A stretch of DNA of 64,000 nucleotides. It comes from Pinus tabuliformis. Taxonomy: Eukaryota; Streptophyta; Pinopsida; Pinales; Pinaceae. The translations under genes and the position numbers were made by a program. Positions within the stretch are counted from its first letter, which is position 1, and every line of letters starts with the position of its first letter. Positions 45,669 to 57,835 of the stretch are shown piece after piece. The notes beneath the pieces were generated by a model. That model had not been told where the DNA came from. It saw only the letters and a list, made by a program, of their open reading frames with translations, and did not search any database. Location of the stretch: NCBI GenBank assembly GCA_031772625.1, contig CM062811.1, positions 645,744,820 through 645,808,819 on the forward strand, read 5' to 3'.

Positions 45669-47890
45669 TTTTTTTTTTTTTTTTTTTTTTTTGACAATAA
45701 CGGTTATATTGAAATGGGCGGTAAACCAGCTACCGGATGCTTTACAAGTCTGAAGAGTCCATTACAGAGAACAGAGGAATATGTGAAAATGCAGATCTAA
45801 TCCGAGAGAAATGCAGGTCAAATCGAAGTTCTGAGCTGATGAGATAAACTACTTCTGCGTGTTGATGGTTGTAGATGAGATGACGCCTCCTGCAAAGTCC
45901 TCAAGCGGATCATGAGCTAACTGTGTATCAATTTTCGCTTCAGAAGGGCTGCCTGCGAATCTGTGATGAACCGTTTTAGCAGACTTCCTTAGCACAAGAC
46001 TTCCACAACTGGAATTGCCAACGCAGAGAATGGGAGGATTCGCAGATGCTGTTTCCCGGGGAAGACCGGCTTTGAAGTTTCTGGTCCAATCCGGCAGAAG
46101 AGATAGACCGAGGAAAATCGAAACTGAGCTTGGATACGCCCATTTGGAATCTTTAAATTCGCTGGGGAGACAGAGACAAATCAAATAACAGAGAGCATAC
46201 TCGGAAACTGGATTCAGCTTTGGGTGGTCTGGTTACAAGATTGATTTAACAGAGAGCTCCTGTTTCAATTAGGAATGGAGGGTCGAGCTGGGAATTTAAG
46301 GAATTGAGCAAGATGATTCAGTTGAGTTTATTACCAGGGATCTTCGAGAGCAAAGGACACCAAGGTTGGCCTCATTATCAGCTAGGGAATTGAGGTTCCT
46401 TAAGATATGAAAGAAAGATATTTTGTTGAATTTAGGGAGCAGAAGTCTGATTTTCCTAATGATAGAGGCTAACTGAACCTGGTGAGAGTTCTTAGGACGA
46501 AGCATGGCCTGGATGATGAGTCTTGAGTCTCCGAAGACTGCTAGAGAAAGGATATTTCTTTTGATCGCCTGTGTCATCCCTTGCCACAATGCCAAAGCCT
46601 CCGCTCTGTTGTTAGTTTCAATTCCTAGACCCCAATGGAATCTCAGTTCCGGAAAGCCTCCAGGACTCAATAGAACTCCCCCACTGCCAGCAACCCCAGG
46701 GTTCCCTTTAGAAGCCCCATCGAAGAATAAACAATGCTCTTCCAAGGCCGATCTCCACTTGATAAACTCTTGTTCTTCCAGCCTAATCTCCCAACTGGAA
46801 TGAGCGGGGACAGATTGAGGGGGCCTTTCCTTTAGTTTTGGAACTAATTCTTTAAACCAATTCTCTTCTTCTATGAGCAATCTTGATTCATTCCTTGATG
46901 TAGCGTTGGCTTCCAGAGCTTCTCCCAACAAATCCTTTATTTTAGAGATAACTCTTATTGTAGTGCAACTTTCTTCTCGAAAAATTATGTTGTTTCTTTC
47001 CAACCATAATTTCCAACAAATAAACTTAGGGATCCACATCCAGCTGGTTTTGAGAAGACTTTTGTTTTTAAGACAGAAGGGAGATAAGCTGGCCCAAGTT
47101 CTGAACAAGGCAGGAATGTTGTCTGGGAGAGCGAGGATAGTGGGCTCTAACAGTAGCACCCCCCTCCAGACTTCTTGGGCAAAGGGGCATTGCAGCAACA
47201 GATGATTGGTAGTTTCTTCATCAGATCTACAAAGGGGACATCTGGAAGGTCCTTCCATTCCTCTTCTTCTCAAATTATCTCTGGTGAGGATACTTTGATG
47301 TGCCACGGTCCAACAGAAGAAGTCTATTTTTGGTAGAGCTGGAAAGTCCCATATAAATTTCCATTGGGCTGGATTTGGAGGAACATGGGGAGCAGCCATA
47401 ATTCTTTTGTAACCTTCAGCAACAGTATAATGGCCAGATATGGACCCCCAGCCTCTTTTGTCTTTAGCATTGGCTTTTGAAGGAGATTTTCCTTGGAGCA
47501 TATCTAGAAGTAAAGAGGCTTCCCCCTGCAGCATTTTGGGGATCTCCCCTAGATTCCACCCATCCCAGGTTCTGTCAGGAGCTTATTTCCAGTTCGAAAT
47601 ATCCCACAATGTGTGCAGATTACGAGACTGAAGCCAATCTTTAATGTTTGCAAGACCATTCACCTGCTTCATTGGTTGGTCACCCAAGATCGAATCATCC
47701 CACATATTGATTTTCCTTCCATTGCCAGGGATCCAATATAGGTGTTGGCTGAATTGCTCCCTTGCCGCATTGCAAAGATTGAATATTGGTGAACCTTTTA
47801 GAGTTCTTGGGGGATTATCCAGGCATCTCAATCGCTGCCCATGGAAGTATTTCTTCCAAATAACTCTAGGTTTGATTGAGGTGGCTCATG
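45669..47890 (-). mobile_element. LINE D: 5'-truncated LINE with poly(A) tail, inserted in the short-LTR element
   Basis: On the minus strand it runs from about 47,890 to a poly(A) tail seen as a T-run at 45,669-45,691. The tail is preceded by GTTATTGTC, which matches the TTTATGTC end of LINE A. The coding part starts in the C-terminal region of the reverse transcriptase. About 600 bp of 3' UTR separate the last codon (46,296) from the tail, as in LINE A. A 9-base word TATATGTAT occurs just outside the tail (about 45,659-45,667) and again at about 47,918. This may be the target duplication, in which case the 5' end lies at 47,917. Confidence 0.85.
46296..47880 (-). pseudogene. LINE D ORF2 C-terminal part (zf-RVT and RNase H)
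   Basis: The minus-strand frame begins SIKPRVIWKKYFHGQRLRCL, passes NPPRTLKGSPIFNLCNAARE and WIPGNGRKINMWDDSILGDQ, and meets one TAA at about 47,583-47,585. The next 412 codons (47,534 to 46,296) are open: the zinc-binding block CPLCRSDEETTNHLLLQCPF and an RNase H with LFFDGASKGNPGVAGSGG, ETNNRAEALALWQGM and VFGDSRLIIQ. The usual last His is replaced in ILRNLNSLADNEAN, which keeps the final Asp. Plant LINE ORF2 proteins commonly end with such an acquired RNase H. A single stop over about 530 codons points to a younger copy than LINE A. Confidence 0.85.
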
Positions 47891-49503
47891 CACTATGAAT
47901 GGTGAGGACTGAATAGTTTATATGTATTGAATACTGAATATAAATTGAAGTGAAATTGTGAGTGGTGATAGCCGAGTTCATGCAAGTTATGTTGATGTAT
48001 ACGTGTTGAGCAGAGAATATATGCCTCTTCAATTGTATTGTATAATTGGATAACGTTAAGTTGCATTAGTTCATGCGTTGGTGCATATAGTTCTAAATTA
48101 TATTGTGCATTTGTAGTCAAAGCCAACACCATTCATCTTATTCAATTGTTTTGAGATGGATTGACATGATGATATATTAGAGTTGTTAAATACTCTAATA
48201 CATTATACTATAGATGAGATGGTAAACATCAACAAGAACATTCTCTGTGATATTAAAACGTGTTTGTAGTATACATAGGAGAAGGTAGACCTTTTTTAGC
48301 TTTAAGCTCAGCTTCAACGAGCAGAATTACAACAATGGGGTCATAATTCTCAACTTGTTTCTATACATAACATTGAAACAAACTCCCATAAGAAACAAGT
48401 TAATTTAGATTTAGTGTCCAATGAAGGAGCTGAGTTGCATGCAAAAATTGAGCATATACTTCCCAAGCCCATCATCAAACCTTGGGAAGAGCTTGTTCAT
48501 AACAAGCACAGAACTAGTCTTGGATATGACAAGGATGTGTCCTTTCATATTCTAGATTACTCAAAGCCCATCTACTTTCAAAGTGTTGGATTTTTTTATG
48601 ACAATTCATCTTCAACTTTTGGTCCTCTTCCATAGCAGCCATAACAAAATGTTAAATGCCAACATTATGAATGAGTTGCCCATATGAAATATCATTGTTT
48701 TGATCTTCATCCATGTGATAATTTTCATAAAACCACTCATTCTTCAAATAGCTGCTTCAAAAACAAACCTCTTGCAAGAACAAAGATTCACCTTGGATGG
48801 ATTGCTTCTTGGAAATGGGGTTCAACATCCAAGAAGAAATTTCAGTCATATGTCAGAATTTCTTTTAGAGTATTGAAAAGTATTATAGTTGAGTTTTCTC
48901 CATCATCTCACATTGTATCTGACAGGGGGGGAAGTGATGGTCATCTACAAGCTTCAAAGCCACATCAAGCGAACCTGAGCCACAACCTGCCATACCAGAT
49001 TCAGAGTTGTAGCCAGAGACAAAGATGCCCTTGAGCATGCCTTTGGTTGGTGGTCAGCCTTAAACCATCTATGTAGGGTTGAGACCTCCCTCTTCAGGTT
49101 GAGCTTCTCCCTCTTCAAATAATTGGGGACACTTCCTCTAGTAGAAGACTTTAGCTTCTTGCCAATTTTGGAAGAGTTCTAGGAATTGCATTAAGCATTC
49201 CATAGTTGGTGTTCATCCTTAAACCACTACAGGTTGTAGACCTCCCTTTTTCAAGTTGAAGGTCTCCCTCTCCAAATCATTAGGGACACTTCCTCTAGCA
49301 TAATATTTCAGCTTCTTGCTAGACTTGGAAGAGTTTCAGGAACTGCACTAAGCATTCCAGTGTTGGTGGTCATCCTTAAACCACCACCTTATGCCAAAAT
49401 TTTAGAGAGAACATTCAGCCTAATGTTTCCACGAATTTTTGCACATTTTTTATTACATCACTCTTCGTGGACTCATACATACCCCTTCGCATTAAGGGGG
49501 GAA

Positions 49504-49687
49504 TGTTGGACACCTAATCCTCTAAGAGTTGGTGTGGAATGTAAATAGTCAAAGGGAGTCCAATATACCACTTGGTATATGGAAACCAAGAGTCGTCAAA
49601 ATGTATTATAAATGTATATCATGTTAATAATAGATGCATTCAATGCTTATCCTTCATATTCTGCATTTGCCATGTATGTGTTTAAAA
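49504..49687 (+). repeat. 3' LTR of the short-LTR element
   Basis: 184 bp. Matches 43,735-43,918 with about 13-14% difference by eye. Confidence 0.85.
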
Positions 49688-50689
49688 CCTTTAAACTTCC
49701 CCTTTCCTTTGTCTCCAAATTTGAATGTCTTCTTGCTAGTCTCTTGAGGAACATTCTTGCCTCTTGCTTCTAAATGAGTTTCTTGAACACATACTTCATC
49801 TAAATTGGTGGGATTAAACATAAGAATTGTATGCCTCAAATAACTATGTAATCCACCTATGTATTTAAGGAGAGTGTCTTGTGATGAAAATTTACACCCG
49901 AGATTAAAGCTCTTCTTCTAAATTCTTATGTGTAACTTTGAACACTCTAACATTTAGATTGTCTAAAAAATTTCCAATCCATAATTTTTTTTACATGTAA
50001 CCTAATGGATAAAATTTCCTTCTTAACAACTAAAAAATAGTTCCAAGAAGAGACAATTTTACCACTTTTCTTCAAATATTCTTGAGTTATGGCCTCCCGT
50101 CAAATGAAGGTTTCACTTTCCAAATGGAGAGAAGAAAGCCGGATCTTGGTCACATCATAATTAATCGTTTGAATCCTACAATAAAATTCAATTTAAAGAA
50201 TCTAATTATCCAACTTTTCAGCATTTACTTCCCCATTGTACGTAGGCAATTCAAACTTGACATCAAGATTTAACAAAAGAGACTTAGCATGTCCTTTTGG
50301 AGATCTAGGAGGAGTATATGTAGTTGTTGAAGGAGGTGAAGGAGGAGGTTGTGGTGGAGGTTTTCTCTCATCACCACCATTACCTTTTGGATGATTTGAA
50401 CTCTCTCCATGCAACCTTCTTTCCCTCTCTTCTTATAAAACTTTCACCATCTCAAACATGTCACAAAAATCCTTTCTGAAAGCTATTTAATCCTTAGACA
50501 TCACCTCATGTCCTTCTTCATTTTCGATGATTGGTGGAGTTTGATGAGTTTGGGACCTCCTTGAACCAATTTGAGGATTTGGTACTTCAAGCACTCCTTC
50601 TCTTTTCAAATTTAACCTTATAAGCATCAAGAAAACACTTGCAAACATAGTCAAACCTTCAAAACAACCATGCTCCGATGTCAAATTGA

Positions 50690-51570
50690 TCTAAAATTAA
50701 AAACTTGAAGGTTCCATAAAAAGTTTGCAAGAAAGTTTATGTCTTGTGGACAATGGATCAATTTTCAAAAGCACATAAACTTAGTGTTTTTAGTTAAGTT
50801 TGAAGAAATAAAACAGTGAAAAATAGACAATGAACAACATCATACAAACAACAATTTGATGAAGAAGTTCACCCCTCCTAGGCTACGTTTCTAGGTCCAG
50901 CTCCCAATGTTGGGCTTTTAAATTATATGTTCAAATCTAAAATTACATTATTTTACATAGCTCAAATTGCAAAAATGACATTGCCATTATGTTCAGAATG
51001 ATCTAAAACCCCTATCTAGGCTCTTCTTGATCTCAAAAAGGTTAAAAAATAAGCAAGATATGCTTCCTAGAACAAAGCTCTACTATATGTCCTACAAATT
51101 GACAAAACTGACTAATTGTTCTATGAAATCCACCTTTTTGCTAATCATCGAGTGACAAATTTGCCTAGGTCTGGTGAGATTCTCGCCCCAATTGGTGCAC
51201 TTTGTCGCCTACTTAATCGTACCAATGACCTTTACCACTAAAATTTTAGCCTTTTGAAGAGGTCATATGACACATGTGGCTGGGGCCAGGCTAATCGCTC
51301 ACCACCGTTGAATTAGCCCCCACTCTAGAAGTTGTTGGTCACATGGCTACCTATATGACCAGGAGTAGGGCTAATTTCCCGCTCCCTCCACTTTTGCTCT
51401 TGGTCATAGGTGTCCCATGGCCCAAGGTGAGGGCTAACTTCCTGCCCCACTATTCTCTGCCACCACTATGGTTGTGTGTTGTGTAATATGCCCAAGGGCA
51501 AAGGCTCACCATCGGGCCCCTTCCCCCAACACGCCAACAACTAAAATTCAAATATAACTGGACTTCAACA
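50690..51570 (-). repeat. LTR-like region, probably the 5' LTR of the split Gypsy element
   Basis: Minus-strand sequence begins TGTTGAAGTCC at 51,568. Further along it has the leader-like phrase ACGTAGCCTAGGAGGGGTGA (about 50,875-50,894) and lies directly upstream of the primer-site-like sequence at 50,684. No second copy exists in the window to prove LTR status, and the inner boundary is uncertain. Confidence 0.4.
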
Positions 51571-51585
51571 TATGTTAAGAATCAA

Positions 51586-51690
51586 TGGCGTAGCAAGGCA
51601 ATAGGTCATGGTATTGCTCTACAGGAGTTCTAGGGGTTGAACCTTGCCAAGGCCCTTTGGCCCTATTGTAAATTTTTTTGACCAATTACA
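51586..51690 (+). mobile_element. Second tRNA-derived SINE candidate
   Basis: TGGCGTAGCAAGG at 51,586-51,598 resembles an A box. GGTTGAACCTT at 51,635-51,645 resembles a B box, and the spacing of 36 bases is suitable. A CCAAGGCCCTTTGGCC phrase and an ATTGTAAATTTTTTT tail follow. The B box is weaker than in the candidate at 13,611. Confidence 0.35.
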
Positions 51691-52049
51691 GAGGGCCACC
51701 TGGAGCTCTCCCATTGGGCCATGTGGCACCTCATGATTGGATCACTTCAACAACCAATCAATCAATAAAAAACTTCCAACCCAGTTGTATGACCCTACCA
51801 CATGTCACTCCTGGATTGGTCAGTCTAACATTGTACCGTGCACAGTCATTTGATGGCATCATCATATGGACTACCCAGTTAGCAACCCAGTCAACCCTAC
51901 AAGTTAACTTTTAAATGTTGGGAAAAAAATTCAAAACATTATAACTATTTGATACAACGTCAGATTGAGGTGATCCAAGTGGTGTTGGAATCAGGATGAT
52001 AAGCATTATAGTTTGGTGCCAGTTTCGAGAAATTTTAAGCACTTTTAAT
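51691..52049. other. No gene seen
   Basis: Short stretch between the SINE candidate and the Copia element. It may contain part of the Copia 5' region, but no LTR partner was found. Confidence 0.4.
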
Positions 52050-55038
52050 TTTGAGCATATTTTGTATCCCTTGGATCAATAGGAACCCTCATAGAATACT
52101 TAGCATGATCACACCCGAAGAATATTTCTATGGGAGGAAACCAGATGTATCTCATTTCAGAATTTTTGGAGCTATTGTGTATTGTCATGTCTCCAAGGAT
52201 AAAAAGAAGAAACTTGAGCCTACCATTAAGATGGGAGTCTTTGTAGGATAAACAAAAACACCACATAACTATAGGGTGTATTTTCCATCACTTAGGGTAA
52301 CAACAGTGAGGAGAGATGTCAAATTTGATGAGGAGAAGGTTATGATATGCTCTCTAAAGCGAGAGAAAAGTATCCCACCAGAGGAGGAGCTTCTAGTTCC
52401 GAAGGAGGAGCTTCTAGTTCCGAAGGAGGAGCCTCTAGTTTTGTGGATGTTGTGGAGTAGCCACATGCAACGGAGTAGACAAGAGGTCGAGTGGAGGCAC
52501 CCACTCAAACAAAATATTCTAGAGAGTGGAGGAAGAGAATGAGAGAAGCTAACAGATTGGTATAGGATGTATGGGAGCATATGGTAGCTCCTACATCTGT
52601 GCACAGGCAGAGGAGATCATCAAACATGTGCACTAGGTATATGGCTCTCATGATAGAACTCATTGAGACAAAAAAATATTCATTTGATGAAGCAGTTTCT
52701 CAACCAGTGTGGGTTGATTCCGTGGTGGAGGAGTATGACTCCGTCGTGAAGAAAAGTGTATGGGAGTTGTTGTCAAGGCCAAAAATATGTTGGTTCCATA
52801 TGGATCTACAAATTGATGCATGCAGTTGATGGGAGCATTGAGAAGTACAAGGATATATTTGTGGCTAACAACTTCTCACAGGTAGAGGGAGTCGACTATG
52901 AATAAATATTTTCCCTAATAGAAAGATATTCCTCAATCAAAACCATTCTAGCATTAGATGCACAGATGGAGTGGAAGATCCACCAGATGGATGTCAAGAC
53001 CACCTTTCTCAATGGTGTTGTTGAGGAAGAAATTTACATTGAGAAACTAGTGGGATTTGAGACATATGACAGGGAGACACATGTGTTTAGACCAAAGAGA
53101 GACTTGTATGGTCTCAAACAGGTGCCCCGAGTATGGTACACTTAGATTGACACATATCTCAATGGATTAGGATTCACCAAAAGTGAAGCATATGCCAACC
53201 TCTATCACAATGTGGTAAATGGAAAGTTGTGTATCTTGGTTTAGTATGTTTATGACTTGATACTTATAGGGGATGAGCAGTTGATCCAATATTGGAAGGA
53301 GGACCTGGGCTTGATGCATTATTTCCTTAGGTTGGAAGTATGGCAAGGTGATGGTGAGTTGTTTGTGATTCAGGGGAAGTATTCCTCTGAAATACTTCAA
53401 AGATTTCATATGGAGAACTATAAGCCTATGGATACATCTCTAGGTACTAAATGGAGGAAGGAGAGTGCTTCTTTAGGAGAAGTATTAGATGCTACCATTT
53501 ACAAACAACTTGTGGGATCCTTGATGTATTTGATGAACATAAGTTCCGACATATGATATGCAGTTAATCATTTCAGTCAAGCCATGGTGAAGCCTACCAA
53601 GTTGTATTGGAAGGCAAAAAAGCATGTGTTGAGGTACATGAGAGGCAAAATCGAGTATGGGTTATGGTACATTAGGACAAAGGGAGTGAAACTCCAAAGC
53701 TTCACTAATGCATATTGGACAAGGAGTCCATCAAACAGGAAAATTACTCCAAGTTGTATCTTCAACATTGGGTCTACAATTATCTCCTGGTATAGTAGGA
53801 AACAAATGCCTATGGCACTCAGCTCAACAGAGAATGAATACATGGCTGTAAATCAAGAAACATGAGTCCATATGGATGGGGAAACTACTTTTGGGTCTTT
53901 TCAGTCAGGAGATGGATCCAAAATTGACTTATTGTTCTAATCAGAGTTGTATCAAACTCTCTGAGAATCCAATATTTCGAGACAAGTCCAAGCACATTGA
54001 TATTAGGTTCCATCACTTACGGATTGTGTGCAGAGGAGAATTATGATGCTACAATACATTTCAACTGAGGAGCATGATGTAGATATATTGACAAAGGCAT
54101 TTTTAAGTGGAAAATTTGAATTCCATGGGTGTAGGATAGGGGTGGTGCAAAATCCCTTTCTTGCTAAGAGGGAGTGTTAGAAATTGTAGCAAGAAATCCT
54201 AAATTTGACTTGTGTCGTAATCAAATTTAGTAATTTGATTTTCCACATCATAAGGATGACTTGGATTGCAATTAACTTGTGTGGCATGGCCTTGTCTACT
54301 AGTTTACTTAGTAAATTGGAGTCATAGGCTAGAACTAGAGTTGCGTGTGTAGTGATTGCTAAAATTTAGCAATCTAGTTCAATTATGTTAAATTTGACTC
54401 AGTTAGTTGAGCTCAAGTAACTAGTTGAGTCAGTTCAAGGTTAATTGAGTAGTAGAAATGTTGTTAAATAAGTGATGTCTCAGTTAAACTAGTCAATCAG
54501 CTAAAAATAGCCTAGACATGCATGGAATTCGAATTTCCTAGATGCAGTGGAGGAAAATGCACATTGTAATTATCAATTGTGTACTAGTTTAGTGTACATG
54601 CTTGGCAGTTAATTAGGTGAATCATTACTTGGGAATTGTGCAAGAAAATAGGAGAAAATTCCTATCTTTTAGGAGCTAATTTCCTCCAATATTGTGCAAG
54701 GAAATAGGAGCAAGTTGGGGTCTTGAATTGGCTAAGTGTTGGTTAGAGAAGGAAAGTCAACAGGAGAACATGTTTATAGTGCAGGTTGTGCTTCAGTATC
54801 GAAGCGAGACATTGTAATAGTTTCTCATTCTCATTTGATTAATGAAAAGTAGCAAAGGGGTTTTTCCCAGCTGGGTTCCCTATAAATCATTGTGTTCTTG
54901 TGGTGTTGTAATGGTTGCATGTCATTTCATGTGTTTCTAAATTGTGTTTTCCATTTCGCAGAATAGTAGAGTAAATTTGTAATCTCCTGATTTCTATTGG
55001 ATTTCATCAATAGTGGAAAATGTCTATTAATTTCTACA
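52050..55038 (+). mobile_element. Copia element 3' part with LTR, plus strand, broken (fossil)
   Basis: Parts in order: integrase C-terminus (52,060-52,330; TPEEYFYGRKPDVSHFRIFG), a Glu-rich linker with a 21-bp unit repeated three times near 52,376-52,440, reverse transcriptase (about 52,700-53,600; MDVKTTFLNGVVEEEIYIEK, LYGLKQVPRVWY and DLGLMHYFLRLEVW), RNase H (53,600-54,170; SRKQMPMALSSTENEYMAV), and the terminal phrase NPFLAKREC. A purine tract (AAGAGGGAG) then leads into the 3' LTR at 54,175. The 5' part and 5' LTR are absent. Several breaks are present. Confidence 0.9.
54175..55038 (+). repeat. 3' LTR of the plus-strand Copia element
   Basis: 864 bp from TGTTAGAAATT to AATTTCTACA. It contains the usual U3/R-type phrase AAAGGGGTTTTTCCC near 54,860. 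Related LTR relics are seen at 8,520 and 59,800. Confidence 0.7.
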
Positions 55039-56599
55039 CTTTTCACTATCCATGATTGTCCCAGCATATCACAGACTACACTACTTTCATTCCACTAATG
55101 TAACCTTCAACATTTCCTATCCATAACATAAACACATGCATATTTATAAGCACATAATATCAAAATCATATCCACATGATACTAACCTCTTAGAGCTTTC
55201 CAGGCTACTATGCCCACTTGATTCCTCATAAAACCAGTAACCTTTTCATGCCATTCACCTTCATAAAGAAATAATTCTACCGCAAGAATGACCCCTAACA
55301 ACCTTATCAGAAAATGCCATTCATAGATACATACATACACATATATATAAACATTAGCATAATCATGATCACAACATCATTTACTAGTGTTCATAAGGTC
55401 AAGGTTAAGAGAACTTCCTTTATCCTTGTAATGCATGCACTACATTGAGAAAAATAGTTCCAAACTTAGCCAAGGCATATGAAAGCTCAGATCCACTTAC
55501 TTTACCTTTCTTGTTACCTTTCTCATGATTTTCCTACCACTATCCATTTACCCCAATGGATTTAACCAACCCAACTGGCTGTCATATTTTTTCATTTAGT
55601 TTCCCTTTATTCATGCACTGGGCTTCATTCAGGTCTTACATTACTTGTTGGATTTCATCCATCTCTCCCTAAGCTCCATTAACTTTCCTCTTTCCCAACA
55701 AATTACCAAGGCCCTCAAAACATAAAATGAAAGAACAAGAAGTAAAAATAAAGAAAACAAGGAAGAAAAAACAACAATATAACATCACAAAAAAAGTGGC
55801 ATAGCCATGAAACAGACAGAATCAAAACCAAAAATCAAGCACAAACAAATCACAAAGCACCAAAAGCACAAAAATTTCAACAAACACCATGAATCAACCC
55901 CCATGGTTCCTAGTGCTTCCAAGTGTTCATGAGTGAAAGCTCAGCCTGAGCCTTCCTCAAGATCTATTGCAGTCTCTTTTTCCATGCAATTTTACGTGTC
56001 ATAATTCCATAAACACACAACTTTTAGTGCATAAATGTATATAACAATATACCAGTTACCTTACATGTTCTACCTAACATGCTACCTTGCAACTAAACAC
56101 ATGCACTTATCATCTCTCAAGGGATTTCAATTCCCTTAATGAATTCAGTTATATTTGGAAACCAGGTATTATGCTTGCATCTGATCAACAGTATACCCTG
56201 TAGCTTTCTTGGCCCCAAGGTGCTTCCATGCACTTTAACTTTCTCTATTGCTTAGTCTTGGAGCATGAACTTATTCCTCCGTAGGATGCATTGAGGCTCT
56301 ACTTGAAACTCTCCCTCTAGTTCCACCTTCCATCTCGATCATGGATGCCTGATGATTTTCCTTCCTATTATCAACTACTACATAAATCCGAGGAATGCTC
56401 AGAGCTACACCCCAACCACCCACACCTCCTATGCATTATAAATCTGAGGCTTGTCACGCTTCTGCTACGCCACTCTGATACAAAGGAAAATATTTCCTGC
56501 GATGAGCTATATCACAGGTTCAACACCACAATGGTTCTCTTCCATTACCTTTATTATGTTGCTCCATAGGTTGAGATCCATGTCCTCCCTCAATTGCAT
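55039..56599. other. No gene seen; probably internal or LTR sequence of a Gypsy element
   Basis: AT- and C-rich plus strand with ATCATATCC/ACATGATAC-type words. A primer-site-like TTGTATCAGAGTGG on the minus strand (about 56,464-56,477) hints at a further Gypsy-type relic, without other parts. Confidence 0.35.
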
Positions 56600-57571
56600 T
56601 GAACTTCTTATATAGATCCATGTTTTCCTTGTCACCTACATCCTAATATCATAGAACTCCTTGGCCCTTTTATCATAATACCCCTCAGATAGGTACTTAT
56701 TTTTGAATAGTCTCTCAAAATGATCTTAAATCGGCACGTCATCTCTAATGCCTTTGATGCACTTAACACATTCCCAACCGATGTTTTATTTTCCCTTGAG
56801 GCTGAAGTTAGTTATCTTGGCTTTCATGTTTTCTTGGTAGTCACACAAATTTAAGAGATTCTTCATCCTATTTAGCCATGCTTCTGCATCTTCTGATTTC
56901 CTCATTTCTCCATCAAATGTAGGAGGCTTGACTTTCTTGAACTCTTATGGAAAATAATGCTTCTCACTCCTCCTATAAGGATGTTAGCAGTGATGTCTCC
57001 TAGAACAGAGCTAGGCTAGAATCCATAAGTGCTACCCCTCCTATCAAGTGTATCCAAAGATCTACCACCTCTAACGGTATCATATTTTTCCATCATGTGT
57101 CTTCTCTGAGACTTGCTACCATATGCCCCATTTGTCTCTCCTCCTGCCAATCTCCATGACTGATTCCCACTATCCCTGCTTATGCAAATCTGAAAGTCTT
57201 TGAAGAATCACTGCATTGAATTTTTCTTTCTTTTCCTGAACCCATGCCTTTCCTGCGCCTCAATTGTAACCATTCATTGTTTTCGTTTCAACTCACAATT
57301 TTTTCCTTTAAACATCTCAATGTATCTTCCAAACTAGGAGAATATCCTTCTCCATGTTACCCAAATAATCTCTCCCATCCTACCAATGTCTCTTCAAGCA
57401 TGTATGGAGAGTCATATGGACTGTACTCAACTATTCTACTCTTCATCTCTGATATTCTATTTCCTACAACATACCATGTTAGATAAACCAAATAGAATAC
57501 ATGATAAAAATCAGACATCAATGTATCTCAGGGGAGGTTATCACATCTCCACAAATCAATTCAGATTAGCA

Positions 57572-57573
<2 letters not shown>

Positions 57574-57658
<85 letters not shown>
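57574..57658. repeat. (AT)n microsatellite, about 42 units
   Basis: Pure AT run inside the leader of the Gypsy element. The open frame across it is only repeated Tyr-Ile. Confidence 0.95.
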
Positions 57659-57660
<2 letters not shown>

Positions 57661-57835
57661 GGCATCAACATATCAACATCATGGATGTTAACACAAAATT
57701 GTAATACTAATTGCCTACATGATAACCATAACTAAAACAATGAATGCGTAGCAGACACATATAAAACTGACATGCATGCGTAACAATCACATACACCCCA
57801 AGGTCTAGTGTTGTAACCTTGCTCTGGTACCAATC

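Larger units (their letters stand above)
43735..49687 (+). mobile_element. Short-LTR retroelement inserted in the Gypsy element, itself split by a LINE (fossil)
   Basis: LTRs are 43,735-43,918 and 49,504-49,687 (184 bp each, TGTTGGACAC...TTTAACA). They are followed on the left by a primer-site variant TGGTATGAGAGCGG (43,919) and preceded on the right by a purine tract AAGGGGGGAA. Flanking TCTTT and CCTTT may be a slightly changed 5-bp target duplication. The LTRs differ at roughly 13-14% of positions, so it is older than the Copia element at 37,739. The interior shows no polymerase. It has only a gag-like stretch (48,414-48,950: LGYDKDVSFHILDYSKP, a His/Cys-rich zinc-knuckle-like segment, KIHLGWIASWKWGS). 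It is probably non-autonomous and broken. Confidence 0.8.
41413..50690 (-). mobile_element. Gypsy element, minus strand, split by an inserted LTR element (fossil)
   Basis: Two blocks belong to it. Block 41,413-43,734 carries the protease region (KVDTLFDNGSQVNLIS) and the reverse transcriptase and RNase H (VLVPKKDCTWCMCVDFRALN, LIKLDLRSSYYQIKI, WLVMPFGLCNA and KWKHYFMGKETIIHTDHQP). Block 49,688-50,690 carries gag (LDVKFELPTYNGEVNAEKLD and the Lys-rich region near 49,700-49,800). Between them lies the whole plus-strand LTR element at 43,735-49,687. A primer-site-like TGACATCGGAGCATGG (minus strand, about 50,667-50,684) marks the 5' side. The integrase part and a left LTR were not seen. It is broken with several breaks and is older than its insert. 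Confidence 0.85.

Noticed and set aside
46504-47205. Plus-strand open frames of about 100-110 codons
   Set aside because: They are antisense to the LINE D zinc-binding and RNase H region, whose minus-strand frame has clear family motifs.
52370-52440. Three 21-bp units as a separate minisatellite
   Set aside because: They lie in the Glu-rich linker of the Copia polyprotein fossil and are treated as part of it.
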